Positions 10,801-25,800 of a stretch of DNA of 64,000 bases are shown piece by piece. Location: NCBI GenBank assembly GCA_963576725.1, contig OY755240.1, positions 56,544,633 to 56,608,632 on the forward strand, in the 5' to 3' direction. Made by a program: the position numbers and the translations under genes. Below the pieces are notes generated by a model, which was not told the origin of the DNA, searched no databases, and saw only the letters and a program-made list of their open reading frames with translations. The DNA comes from Azorinus chamasolen (Eukaryota; Mollusca; Bivalvia; Cardiida; Solecurtidae). Positions within the stretch are counted from its first letter, which is position 1. Every line of letters begins with the position of its first letter.

Positions 10801-13800
10801 TGAACTTTTCATCCTGGCAGAAACTGTAGAATCATATAAGTTATATCATAAGCAGAGAGAGCAGACCATGATCGGACAGCTCCTATAGGAGCCATTTGAA
10901 CTGGAACTACTCTGTTTGCAAGGGCATAGAAAGGCGTATTTATGGAGGAAAGGGTTAACCCTTACAGTGTGGGAAATGAGTCACTAATGTCCTTTGCAAA
11001 CAGTGTAGACCCAGATGAGAGGGCTCCTAGAGGAAGCCTCTCATTAGGCTCTGCACTCTTTCTCATGTTACATTTTTCTTTAGAAAAATCCCTAAATATT
11101 CACCATAAGATTGACCTGTTTGAATTTTGTAATAGTCCATTTGACAATTCAGCATTGGTAGGGTTAAGGCAGGTGATAGCTGAACCCTTTCCTCCATAAA
11201 TACGCCTTTCTAAGCCTCTGTAATACATTGTAGTCGCTTCTTGAAATTATTGTGATAAATATAGCATTTGCTCCATAAGAACAAATGCCCTATTTATCAC
11301 AATGGTTTCAATACTGCACAATTCTAACATTTTCCTTTCTCTATTAAATGCTCCTTTTCAGTAGATTTATTTAAAGGGGGTTTGGTCTAAAAATAGCCTA
11401 TGAGGGAATGGCTTAATGAAGGATAAAACTAGGATTGATTTTTGAATAGCTAAAAATCATCTGGAAAGTGATAAAAATCTTTTCATCAAATTTACAAATG
11501 CAATATTAACTCTTGGCATGCTAAGTAACTTTGAGTCTTACAAACAGTTTGGATCTCAGATCAGGTAGATTTTGTGAGGCATGATCTGAATCCAACCTTT
11601 TTACATAGGTCATAAATGACCAGAGAATTCCCCACCCCACTAGTGTGCAAAGAGTTAGTGCAATCCAATGTCCTGTTTGATTACCTGTCTTTTTAGATCA
11701 TTGATTACTGTGATTACCTCCCTTGTTTATTACCTCCCATTGAAAAAGCTTTTCAGTTATTGTATGGTAATCAATTAACCCTTTACATGTTCTATGCTTA
11801 TTTCAGTACCTACTGAATATTCATGGACAAAATAGTTATAATTAGATATGGAAGGTTGGTAATTGTAGCCGTTTAAGAAGCTAACTATCAATTTCTATTA
11901 GCAAACAGCAGACCCTGGGTCTACTCTGTTTGCAAATGTGTGAAAAAGGCATTTATATGAAGGAAAGGTTTAAAGGCATTAAAGAGAACATAATATTGAT
12001 ATGTTGTCACTATGACAACTTTATGTGTTTACTATATATGATATTTACACGCTTGCTAATGAATCTGAATTCACATTGTGCATTTTCTTATCTAAATACA
12101 TGTATATTCACAAACAGTTGCAACATGCATGAAGTATACAACAAATTAGAACGTAAATAGAGGTAATGGGTTAACTGTCCAAGATTTGCATACATATCTG
12201 TACTTTATTCCTTGTTGTCCTTGAATACCAACTTAAACCAGATAATACTGGCTTTGAGATTAGTCAACAAGCGTTGATTTTAACCCTAAATAATATGTTT
12301 TGACTAGGCTTATAGTGTAGAATCCCTCTACTGTGGATGAAGAGTAATGGTATAGGAGCTATCTGATCTGGGTCTACTCTGTTTGCAGATGCGTGAAAAT
12401 GCATTTATATGAGGGAAAGGGTTAATCTGAGCATTTGCATACAGAGTAGACCCAGATCAGATGGTTCCTATAGAAGCCATCTGTCATCAAGGTGACAGTG
12501 AGGTCTGCTCTGTTTGGTAATGGAATTAATTAAGTTTCTTTACTTTCTAAATGACTGCAGTGTTTCACCTTCCATATTTCAGTATAATTCATGTTTAACC
12601 CACTCCCGCATAGGCTATTTTTAAATCCAACCTCTTTGAATAAATCTACCGAAAAGGAACATTAACTAGAGAAAAGGATTTGTTTTAGAATTTTGTAGTT
12701 CTGAAACCATTGTGATAAATAGAGCATTTGCTCCTAAGGAGCAAATGCTCTATTTATCACAATGGTTTCAAAAAGAGACTTTTACAGAGGCGTAGAAAGG
12801 CGTATTTATGGAGGAAAGGGTTAATTATGCCTTTAAAAAAAAATATAGCTAATAAATCTTTATTTTGTCATTATTTATTACATGTACATGAATATTCAAT
12901 AGGGAAAGTGTTAAACCCAATCAAAGTCTGCACAGCTTGTCGTTAGAAATTTTGTTTAGCAAATTTAACCTTTACTGAGAGTATGGAACAAAATTAGGTA
13001 CAACTTGTCATGGAGCATCTTGTAAGGATCCAAACAGACATCTTGACAGTGTAAATGAAAGAAAATGGAAAGTACTCTTTAGACACACATATTTATGTCT
13101 TTCAGAGTAGACCCAGAAGGGGCCAACTGATCGAGGTCTGCTCTGTTTGATTATGAAATTAGATAGATTTGATTCTACAGTTTCTGCCTTTGTCAAAACT
13201 TTCTGTGTTCATAATTAACCCTTTCCATCAATATTTATGTAAGAAATAATGGCGTCATGAATATCAATTATAATAATTCGTTATAACGTACAGCACATGG
13301 ACAATTGAAATTTTGGCCATGGCAGGAACTTTAGAATCACATCTATATTATATCACAAGCAAACAGAGCAGACCCAGATCAGACGGCTCCTATAGGAGTC
13401 GTCTGATCTTGGTCTACTCGGTTTGCAAAGGCGTTGGAAGGTGTATTTATGGAGTATAGGGTCATTACAAAATTAATCTAATTAATATTGATGTTATTTT
13501 TATTTTCCTTCACAAATTTCTACAGAATTCCAGGAAGGGTTTCAGCTTGGTAGGGTTATATGTCACTGTGTGTAGTTTATTGACGCTACAGTAAAACCTC
13601 TCTATAACAGCCACTAAATTGTGTTAATTAGTTGGTATTTAGGGAAGGTTTCTGCTTAAATCAGCCACCTGCCTTTAACACAAAATATTTGATGTAATTT
13701 AGTGGCCGTTATAGAGAGGTTTTACTGTATTATAAGTACTCAACTAGGAACAAGAGGTTGTGGGTTGATCGATCTGCACTCTGATGGATAATTTCTGAAT

Positions 13801-16800
13801 GAAACCCACATTGCATTTTTTACCCTAGTTGATGATATTATTATCTCATACAAAGTATTGTTCTATACAGTAAAACCTCTCTAAACCGGACGTTAAATTT
13901 GGTATAAATATCAGTTTTTAAGATAGGTGTCAGCTTAATGCAGGGTGAAAATCATTCAGAAAGCTCCTCTAGGAGCTTTCTGCATGACTTTCACCATGCA
14001 TTAAGCAGCCACCTACCTTGAAGTATCTAAATTATCCTCTACTAGAATTCCAGTTTAGAGAGGTTTTACCGTACTATAAATATATGCTGTAAAACCCCTC
14101 TAAACTGGACATTATATTTAGTATAGACATTGGTCTTAGAGAGAGGTGGCAGCTTAATGCAGGGTGAAAGTCATGCAGAAAGCTCCTCTAGGAGCAGTCA
14201 CTTGCTTGTAATTACATGCATCTGAACTCTTCTCTACTAGAATTCCGGTTTAGAGGGGTTTTATTGTATTTAAATTTGATCTCTTCCAGATTGTATACTT
14301 CACTGCAACATTTCCATATGTAGTGTTGACAGTTTTGCTGATATTCGGAGTGACATTACCAGGAGCAATCAAGGGCATTCGTTGGTTCATCATTCCACGC
14401 TGGGAGCTACTGATGGATGCTAATGTTAGTCTCGTACTTGGTTTGTATTGGCTTTTGTAACAATCTTATGACCATCAGAATAGTCTACCAATCTGCTTTT
14501 AACCATTTCCTTCATAAATATTCTGTGAGAAATAATATATATGTATGCAGGGGCGTAGCTAGCGATACCCACTTTAGCACATGTGTTGAAAACAGTATTA
14601 TGGCCAAAATGGAACAATAATCGAAGGCTAAGATAGACTTTGATAAGCGTTCTGTCTTGTCATGTAAGCTTTCACCCATTCCCTCATATTGACGCCTTTT
14701 GACGCCTCTGTAAAAGTTACCTTTTGAAACCATTGTGATAAATAGAGCATTTGCTCTTATCCCTTTCTCTCATATTGACGACTTTTGACGACTCTGTAAA
14801 AGTCACTTTGTGAAACCATTGTGATAAATAGAGCATTTGCTCCTATAGGAGCAAATGCTCTATTTATCACAATGGTTTCAAACTACAAAATTCTAATTTT
14901 TTCCTTTTCTCTAGTTAATGCTCCTTTTCGGTAGATTTATTCAAAGAGTTTGTATCTAAAAATAGCCTTTGAGGGAATGGGTTATAGGAGCAACTGCTCT
15001 ATTTATCACAATGGTTTCAAAACTACACAATTCTAAACTTTGCTTGGGAACATGCCCTTGGACCCCTATAGCCATGGTGTGTACATTACATTTGGATTCA
15101 TCTATGCTCATGATATGAATCAGAGCTACAGATAAAGGTGCATACTCAAATACTAAAATTGTCATTTCTCCACCAAACCCTATGTTGTGACCACTCTTTA
15201 GAATCATCTCTAAGAGACGAGTCTAAAGGGTTTGGTGGAGAAATAAGGAATTTATTCTTGAAAATGTTTTAATTTACACATCTTATCTTGAGCTCTATGA
15301 ATATTAATTAGCTATAGTTCTGTAATTGCATATGAACAAGAGAATTTTGGGTTATGGCAGAAACTGTCATATAATGTTTCTCTCATAAATATTCATGTAA
15401 GAAATAATGACACCAGCAATAGTTATTAGCTGACCTTAAGCTTTTGTAGGCTGAAGTTTCTAAATGGTCCATAATTTTGTAACTACAGTCCACATTTTGG
15501 TATGAAAGGATATAATTTCAGAGAGGATACTGGATGACAAACAAAGCAGACCCTGATCAGGGGGCTCCTCTTGGAGCCCCCTGATCTGGGTCTTCATTGT
15601 TTGCAAATGACAGCTACCTTGTTTCCTGACTGCAGATTTGTGATTGCCAATTCAAACTGTTTGGATTCAGATGATACACAGAGTAAATCAGTATCTGAAC
15701 TGTTTGACAATGTTATTGCATTTTTAGACCATCTGGTTTTTTTAAAAAATAAATAAATTACGAGCTATTGCTGTAACTCCACATCGGCAGTTGTTTCTTT
15801 ACTATTTATGCAAATCTTATGACACCTCACACACTTCTTCACCATCACAAGGGCTACAATCGAACAGACGAGCATTGGCACCGACATGCTGTGCTCTTGT
15901 TAGAAAGACATTTGTAGAGAACAATCACATAGTGAATGGTTGAAGTTAGTTCAGTAGGTTGATGGTATATTTCATTTTATGGTATGTATTCTGTTAGTAA
16001 TTACAATTGCACACTCTCTTCCCAGTGTCCATTGGTCTCCCATTCACCTGTGTCATAGGTGCAGATTCAAATCTCACTTTTCTGTGCAGAACATTTTACT
16101 TATATTTTAAACCATTACCTCATAGGCTATGTTTAGATACAACCACTTTGAATAAATCTACCGAAAAGGAGCATTAATTAGAGAAAAGGAAATTTTTAGA
16201 ATTTTGTAGTTTGAAACCATTGTGATAAATAGAGCATTTGCTCCTATAGGAGCAAATGCTCTATTTATCACTATGGTTTCAGAAAGTGACTTTTACAGAG
16301 TCGTCAAAAGTCGTCAATATGAGGGAATGGGTTAAAGTCAACTTAAAGAGAGACATTTTCTAGCCAGATATGGTGTACACAAGGTATGCATGGAGGTTGG
16401 TTTGCATTTCGGGGATCTGAGGTCAAGGTCACTGATACAGAAAATAGTAAAACTTTCTAGATGATAACATTAGTGAGGTTTGACATTTTGTTACCAAACT
16501 TGATATATAGATTATTTGCAGGGAGACTAAGGTTAGAACTGTATTTGATTGGTACTGGGTGTAGATCACGGTCACTGTTGCTGGGAATATTGATCAAAAT
16601 CATAGAAAAATGTGGTTTTCATGGTATTATCACATCTCTTGTCTGTAAATATAGTAAAAATTGAATGATCTTATTACATTTGAATAATTTTTCATTAAAC
16701 TATTTTTTCAATGTTTTTACACCTACATGAGCAATACAGTGCTGTCATGGCCCCCTTGTTTGACTGTTTACCTCATACACATGTTTTTTCATGCCTTTGC

Positions 16801-19800
16801 AAGCAGAGTAGATCCAGATCAGGTGGCTCAAACAGAAGTAATCTATTCTGGATCTGCTCTGTTTGCTTATGAAATTATACAGATCTGACTCTACAGTTTC
16901 TGCCAATACCAAAATTGAAGCAGGTGCAGACAAAAGTCACTTAGTGCTCAACTAGTTTATAGTTTGATGGTATTCATGTTGTGAAACTTAACTCATGGTC
17001 TGCTGAACAATTTAAACTGGCTTCTTCTTTTTTGAATATTAATTAAACCAAAAAGTAAAGTATCAGAATATTTGTATGAGAAGCAGTGCAGACCCTGATC
17101 AAAGGGCTCCCTTCAGGAGCCCTTTGATCTGGGTATACACTGTTTACAAAGGTTGTTTTCACTTTGTTCCCAAACATAAAGGGTTAAAGGTGGGAACATT
17201 AACGGTTAAGGTAAGGCACATGTGATATTTGACTATAAATGTGACTGGTGTTTTCATATTTAAATGTTATAGGCACATTTCACTGTTATGCCTAATATCA
17301 AATGATGCTTATAGCAATACTTAACCATTTCTCCTCATATAAATGCTTTTCACATCTTTGCAAACAGAGTAGACCCAGATCAGATGGCTCCTGTAGGAAC
17401 GGTCTGATCAGGGTCTGCTCTGTTTGCTTAGGATGTGATATACATGTAGATCTGATTCTATAGTTTTTGTCATAACAAAATATTCACTTGAAAAATTTTC
17501 TTTACGAAAATTCAGCAAATGAATATTCATGTTATTTCTTACATTACTAAGTAACAGGGATAGAGTTACCTTTCAAAGTCGAATGATTCATTTGTGTTAA
17601 CCCTTTGCTTCTTATAAATGGGTTTTCAAGCATTTGCAAACAGTGTAGACCCAGATCAGTGTTTGTTGTTTGCTAATGGAATTTGATAGATCTGCTTCTT
17701 TAGTTTCTAAAATGGTTATAATTTTCCACCTTCCATATTTCATTATAACTGTTTTATACATCAATATTCAGTAGGTATTGAAATTAGGAATGAATATAGA
17801 ACAGAGAAAGGGTTAATGATTGAGTCCATTTTATATGAAAGGGTATATTTTAACCCATTCCCTCATATTGACGCCCTTTAAAAGCCACTTTTAGAAACCA
17901 TTGTGATAAATAGGTGATAAATTGCTCCTATGGAGCAAATGCTCTATTTATTACAATGGTTTCAAAACTACACAATTGTAAAATTTACCTTTCCTCTAGT
18001 AAATGCTCCTTTTCGGTAGATTTATTCAAAGAGGGTGGGTCTAAAAATAGCCTATGAGGTAATGGGTTAAGAAAGGATTTTAAATGACAAATTATGCAGA
18101 CCCTGACCTGTTTGCAAATGCCATTATACAAGTACTTGATTATCACATTCAAAGGGTTGGTATGGGATATAGCAGGGGAAATATTTAGAAGGTTTCATAG
18201 GTCACGTAACCATGACATAATATATCCATAAACAGATTTAGTACATAATTATACTGCATTTTCAGTCTGCAGTTTCAGTTTAAATTTTTCTTATGTATTT
18301 AATGATCATCAGTACTCAGCAGTCACACAAATTTGTTTTAAGGCTTATATTATTCTCTCTTACCCCACCCCCTCCCCCCACCCCCTCTCCCTCTGAAAAA
18401 AGGGTGGCCTATAGTTGTTAAACCTTCTGTCTGTCAACTGTCTGTCCAAAACTTTAACCTTTGCCATAACTTGTAGAGATAGATACTTTATACTTAACAT
18501 GTATACTCCTTGCATAAAGCAGTTTTCAGTGAAGGTCAATGTTATTTCAGGTTTAACGATAAAAAGCAAGAAAATAACCTATTTGTGATCATTTCATTAA
18601 ATTGCTTTTTTGAACTCATCAAATTGCTGTGCCCACAATATCTTGATCCATTTATTGGAGCATGAAGTGTTTTTACAAACACGTCTTATTGATCAAAGGG
18701 TACTTGTACAAAAGCAACACTTTTTTACAGCTCTGAACCAGGCAGTTACTTGACAGCAAATGCTTAACCCATTCCCGCATATAGACGCCTTTAGACGCTT
18801 CTGTAAAAGTCACTTTGTGAAACCATTGTGATAAATAGAGCATTTGCTCCCATGGAGCAAATGCTCTATTTATCACAATGGTTTCAACACTACACAATTC
18901 TAAAAGTTTCCTTTTTAGTAGTAAATGCTCCTTTTCGGTAGATTTGTTCAAAGAGGTTAGATCTAAAAATAGCCTATACGGGAATGGGTTAATCCTTTCC
19001 ATAATGAATGTTTATGTATGAACTGATCACATCATGGATATTTATTAGCTAAATTTTTATAATGTTCAATTTTCCATGAGAAATTTTGCTTTGACAAAAA
19101 AATGTATGATCAGAGTTATATAACTCCATAAGCAAACAGAGCAGACCCTGATCAGATGGCCCTGATCTGAGTCTGTCATGTTTGCATAATTATATAGGTA
19201 TAAAAAAGCATTTATATGAGAGAAAGGGTTAATAATCCTACCATTTTATATCTTTGCAAACAGAGTAGACATAGATCATACAGCTCCTGTTGTTTTATCT
19301 GGATGCTTGTATGTTACAGAATGATCTTCTTTCTCTATTGCCATGGCAATAAACTTCTTTATTTATATTTTTGATACAAGAATCAAGTTGGTTAATATTC
19401 ATTTATGGGCAGAGTCTTGCATGAATATTCATGATGTAAAGCCATGATAGGATGATTATCATCAACAATGTTTTGAATCCTTGACACACCTTAGATAACT
19501 TTGATGATATGTGTCATATCGTATGATGCCGGTATTTATTCATTGTATTGTTTATCATATTGAGTCATTAGTGTGTCGTTCCCGTCCAAATATTAACCCT
19601 TCCCTGTTCAATGGTAATGTAAGACATATTGACATCATAGATATTTATTAGCTGATTTTTTTATATAATGTAAACTTTTCAAAGAAAGTTTATCGTCGCT
19701 GTGCTGACAAAACCTTGTATAATGAAAATCACTACTTTTCAGGAGAAGCAAAAAACTGATTATTTTTATGAATTCGTCTTTATGTGACAAATAAGGTCTG

Positions 19801-22800
19801 TATTCTGGTACCATATTAAAACACAAATTAATAGATAAAACGTTATTTATTCTATCATTAATAAAACTTTATTTTTTCTATCATTTGGTCTGACGATTTT
19901 TTAAGTGTACGATATTTTTGTACCAAGTTTTGTTCACTTTATGTATATACAAGCTTTTACCACTTATACGATATTTCGTCGTTTATTTTTTATCCGGCGA
20001 TCATGATATACGACAATTTACATTTCACTTGAGTTTAAGCTTTGTACCTTGACACACACAGAAAAGGACAAGTCTATGCTCTATGTACCACAATACATGC
20101 ACTGACCTAATCTGCATGTGTTTTTATATGTTTAATGTCATTGCTCCGCATGCTTGAAGAGTAAAATTTATACGAGGTTTTGATATTGAAAAATTCAGAC
20201 CAATAGATATACGAGGTTTAGTCACGGGCGAGTTTTTACACTTTTCATTGGTCGATTGCACTGAGATTTTGATAGGATGTGGGCATTGTACATTGAAATC
20301 AGAAATCGTGAAGAAGCGATTTTCGGCCAAAATGGATATACGAGGTTTTGTCAGCACAGCGACGTTATGCTTTGACAAAAACTGAAGAATCAGATCTATA
20401 GCATGTCAAAAGCAAATAGAGCAGCCTTTCACACTAAATGGACTTATCATATACATGTACATGGACTAACAATGGATCATTTCTTTTTTAAAATTCATAA
20501 GGTTAATTTGTCAAATAGCATGTAACAATAGGATGGCAGTAGTCTGAAATTCCTATTTGACGTCATTAGCCTTTGATATTGTATCTTGATATTATTATAA
20601 TGTGTAAGCTGAGAGCATATTTAACACATTATCCCCTAGTGACACATATTTGCGCATCTATAAAAGTCACTTTATGAAACCATTGTGATAAATAGAGCAT
20701 TTGCTCCTATAGGAGCAAATGCTCTTTTTATCACAATGGCTTCAAACTACAAAATTCTAATGTTTTCCTTTCCTCTAGATAATGCTCCTTTTTGGTGTAT
20801 ACATTCAAAGAGGTTGGGTCTAAAAATAGCCTAGGAGAGAATGAGTTAACAGTGTGACTTACTAATCTCCTCTACTTTGACAGGTGTGGGTGAATGCAGC
20901 TGCCCAGACTTTCAACTCCATTGGTATTGCCTTTGGTGGTATTATAACAATGTCAAGCTACAATAAGCCAAAGAACAAGATCTTAAAGTAAGTCTAGTAG
21001 AGTTGAGTTTGGTCCAGCTGTTTTTCTGAGTTCAGTAATACTTTTATATTAACCCTTTGCCTCTTAGAGATGCTTTTTTTACTCCTTTGCAAACAGTAGA
21101 CCCAGATTAGACAATCCTGTGGAGATTAGGTCCCTATATTAGGTCCCTGCAATATAAGCATTGTATTGACTAATCTCCTTGGTCATTTATACATGTATTT
21201 TTTTATGCCCCATGGGGGCATATTGTTTTTGCTCTGTCTGTCTGTCTGACTGTACACTGTAGGTTTGTTGGTTGGTTGGTTTGTCCCCAACTTAAATGTT
21301 GGCGATAATTTTGTTACCATTGCACATGCATACTTCAAACTTGGCATGCATGTGCAACTTATGGAGGCAAACATTTTTAGGGGTGACTCATTAAGGTCAA
21401 GGTCATACATCAAGGTCAAAGGTCAAGTGCAAGTTATGGAGGCAAACATTTTTAGGAGTGACTCATTAAGGTCAAGGTCATACATCAATGTCAAAGGTCA
21501 TATTGGGGACATAGTGTTTCACAAACTCATCTTGTTTATGACATTCTTCATGGTTGAAGAAAATGGCTTTAACCCTTTGAATGCTAAATTTTTAAAGTTG
21601 ATATAACTATAGAGAAGAGTCCAGAATGATAAGATGTGGACATTTAAACATTTTCAAGATTAGCTCCTTTATTTCTCCACCAATCCCAGTATGCTGTCAC
21701 AGTATAGGGTTTGGTGGAGAAATGACGATTTTAGTATTTGAGTACGCACCTTTATCTGTAGCTCTGTATAGAGTCCAGTTAGTATGAAAAGATGTAATTT
21801 GCGAGAGGATTTTGTATGACAGATAGTGCAGACCCTGATCAAAGGGCTCCCAGAGGGTCTACACTATTGGCAAATGACTACATTGGTTTCCCACAATTAG
21901 AGGGTTAAGAATTTGTACCGCCTTTTACATAATGAATGAATGAATGAAAGACTTTATTTAACGATACATCAAAGGTATTCAACTTCTTCTTTTACAGGGA
22001 TGTGTTGATTATCAGTGTTGTTGATGCAGTCACCTGCTTACTTGCTGGTTTTGCAATATTCTCCATTCTGGGCTATCTAGCTCACAACCAGGGAAAAGAT
22101 GTAGACACTGTGATAAAAGAAGGTATATATGCCCTAACAATGAAAACAATTTGATTTATAGTTTTTGAATCACTAAGCATTAATTTAATGTTTTAGGCGA
22201 TGTTTCTTTGTTGAAAAACATGTCTGCCAGTTGACTAGTTTTACATGGCCATTTATGGCCATATTATTTAATCCATTGTAAGATGAATATTCAAGACTCT
22301 GCCAAATATGATATTCATTTAATTCTTTTATAAAAAAAAAAAAAAGTAAAACAGTGGCATTTGTTGCCTTGGAAAGAAGGGGAAATCCTGACCAGACAGC
22401 TCCTACAGCTCTGTGTGTAAAGGCATAACAGGTCTGGGTCCTCAAATCTGACCAATCAAAAACTTGAGAATGAACTCAGACTCAACTAAAAAGTTTTATA
22501 AGCATGGATACAGATTATCAAGTAAAATGAATTTTCAAAATTTTAGTCATGAAATATTAGCAATAAAATATATGTACCATAAGGAATAATGACCATTGAC
22601 GTATCATATTTTTCATTGTTGTATTGCAGGTCCTGGACTGGTGTTTGTGATCTACCCTGAGGCCTTTAATGACATGCCAGCAGCTCAATTTTTCTCTTCT
22701 TTATTCTTCTTCATGTTGATCTGTCTTGGAATTGACAGCCAGGTACAAAGGCATTTTGTGAAATATCAAAACCCTTTGAATGCTTAGTTTTGGAATAGAT

Positions 22801-25800
22801 TGGTCAATCTTTGTATAGTGTAGAATATTAAATCTTTGTATAGTGGAACAGCTCATTTAGTATAGTAGAGAATTCTATATGATAAACAGTGCAGACCTTT
22901 GTAAAAACTTTATACTATAAGTGCTACATATTAATATAACCCTACAAAGGATGTTAGAAGAGGGTATATATGGGTCAGCTTTATATCCCTGCAAACAAAG
23001 TTAGAAGGGCTTTATAAGAGTCACTTCATAACCCTAATCAGTATCCATGCTTATAAAACTTTTAGTTGAGTCTGAGTTCGTTCTCAAGTTTTTGATTGGT
23101 CAGATTTGAGCCTCTGGCTCAAATCTGACCAATCAAAAGCTTGAGAACTCAAATCTGACCAATCAAAAGCTTGAGAACGAACTCAGACTCAACTAAAAAG
23201 TTTTATAAGCATGGACCCAGAACTGTATCATTTCATAAGCAAACAGAGCAGATGACTGATCATGGTCTACTCTATTTGCGTTAAAAGGTTTACTCATGGG
23301 TTAAATTGATCTTTCTGTATATATCAAGGGCTTGGTGCAAAACTATTCTAACTCCTTCACAAAGTGAAGGAGTTAGAGTAGTTTTGCACCAAGCCCTCGA
23401 TATTTGATGGTAATATTTTACAATACCTATATAACTGGGACTTTTGAGGAATAGAAAAAGAATAAAGAACTTTTTGTTAGAGGAAGAAGATTTTTATTTT
23501 GATATATTGCTGTTTCATTACAGTTTGCTTCTGTAGAAGTTGTAGTCACAACAATTCAGGATCATTTTGGCAGCCAGGTGAAAAGGATACTGAAAAGGAA
23601 GGAGATTCTGGTTCTGGTTGTGTGCTTTGTATCCTTCTTGTGTGGACTTCCAAACGTTACTCAGGTGAGACAGTGGAACCTCTTTACCTAATGAATATTC
23701 ATGCGAGACTACACACGTTATGAATATTAGTTTATTTCTTGTATTATACATGTAAATTAGCCCTAAATTTCCCTCCACACACATGGCGCTATTAGTCTGG
23801 ATGTACGAATCTTTAATTTTTAGGTGCAAACATTTTTGTTTCAAATTCAGTTTTTCATTCCTTTCACAACAATCATCAGTATGTGAAACATAGTTTTGAT
23901 CCTGGTAAGACACTGCATTTGTTTGAGTTTCATCATTACTCAAACTATTGGCAAAGGATGTAACATAGTTTCGCCCATTATATCTTAACCATTTACCTAA
24001 GGAATATTCATGTATGAAATAACATCTTGAGTATTAACCCATTCCCTCATATTGACGACTTTTGACGACTCTGTAAAAGTGACTTTGTGAAACAATTGTG
24101 ATAAATGGAGCATTTGCTCCTACAGGAGCAAATGCTCCATTTATCACAATGGTTTCAAAATAAAAAAATATTAAATTTTTCCTTTTCTCTAGTTATGTCT
24201 CCCCCCATATTTATATGGGGGAGACATATTGTTTTCGTGAGAGTTGTCTGTCTGTCTGTCCGTCTGTCCGTCTGTCCGTCTGTCCCTCCGTCCGCACTCA
24301 CCAAAGGGTAGTTGTGTGACTTTTTCTAACTAGTCGCACAAGTAAAATCATTAACCTGGCCATCTCTTGTGACATTAACCTGGCCATTTCTTGTGACATT
24401 AACCTGGCCAGTTGTGGGACATAGGGTTAGGGTAAGGGTTAGCTTCCAGATCATTCTATTCCAAAGTTAGAGCCAAAAATAGTTTTACTTGTGGGACTAG
24501 TCACACAAGAAAAGATCAAAGGAAAAAGTCACACAACTACCCATTTGTTAGTATGTCTGTCTGTCCGTCACACTTTTTGTCCGGACGATAACTTCAATAT
24601 GCCTGATGCCAGTTGATTGAAACTTCATATATGGAAAGAGCATAATGAGGGGAAGTGTCATGCACAAGGTCCATAACCCTGGCTTCACTAATATTGGAGT
24701 TATTGCCCTTTGTAAAAAATCACATTTTTTTGTCCGGACGATAACTTCTATATGGCTCATGCCATTGGATTGAAACTTCATATATGGAAAGATCATAACG
24801 AGAGGAAGTGTCATGCACAAGGTCCATAACTCTGGCTTCACTAATATTGGAGTTATTGCCCTTTGTAAAAAAATCACAATTTTTTGTCCGGATGATTACT
24901 CCTATGCGACACATGCCATTGGAGTGAAACTTCATACATGGAACGATCATGATAAGAGAAAGTGTCATGCATAAGATCCTTAACTCGAGCTTCAATAAAT
25001 TTAGAGTTATTGCCCCTGGTACATTTGTTTAATTCTTTCTTGTCCGGACGATAACTCCTACATTGCTCTTGCCATCGTATTGAAACTTCATACATGGAAA
25101 GAGCATGATGAGAGAAAGTGTCATGAACAAGGGCCATAATTCTGGCTTCAATACTTTTGGAGTTATTGCCCTTTGTTACATTTTTTGGCCGATCAATAAC
25201 TCCTGTTCGACTGATGCTATTGGAATGACATTTTATTTTTGGAAAGAGCATGATGAAAGTAAGTGTCATGCACAAGGTCCATAAATCTGGTATCAGTATT
25301 TTTGGAGTTATTAGCTGTTATCATTTTCTTCTTGAAAAATGTAGTGTGGAAAACGCATAATGAGGGGAAGTATCATTCTTCAAGACCATAACATTTTTAG
25401 TGATTTCCCTTTACATATTGTTTTTATTAGAGGGGAGACATCCGTTTTTGTGACAAAAACCTCTAGTTAATGCTCCTTTTCGGTGGATTTCTTTAAAGAG
25501 GTAGGGTCTAAAAATAGCCTATGAGGTAATGAGCTAATTACCTGAAATTTGTATTGACATAATTTATGAACACAGGAAGTTTGGGCCATGACAGAAATGG
25601 TAGAAACAGATCTACCATATATCATTTCAAAAGCAAACTGAGCATACTCTGATTAGACACCTTCTAATTCATAAGCAAACAGAGCAGACCCTGATCAGAC
25701 AGCTCCTGATGGAGCTGTTTGATCTGGGTCTACTCTATTTGCAAAGGCATACAAAAACTTATTGATAGAGTAAAGGGTTAAGGGTTAAAGGCAGTTCTAA

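Larger units (their letters stand above)
24034..25537 (+). mobile_element. Family 2 element split by a family 7 element
   Basis: TTAACCCATTCCCTCATATT, hairpin with apex GCTCCTACAGGAGC, break at CTCTAGTT (24194), resumption at CTCTAGTTAATGCTCC (25461), end GTAATGAGCTAA. Confidence 0.8.

Noticed and set aside
23518..23943. 141-codon reverse-strand open frame, the longest in the window
   Set aside because: It runs antisense over SLC6 exon g and into intron, and has no recognisable family features.
24548..25275. Series of reverse-strand frames of 91-133 codons with repeated peptide units
   Set aside because: They are translations of the about 150-bp tandem units of a family 7 repeat; frames shift between units.
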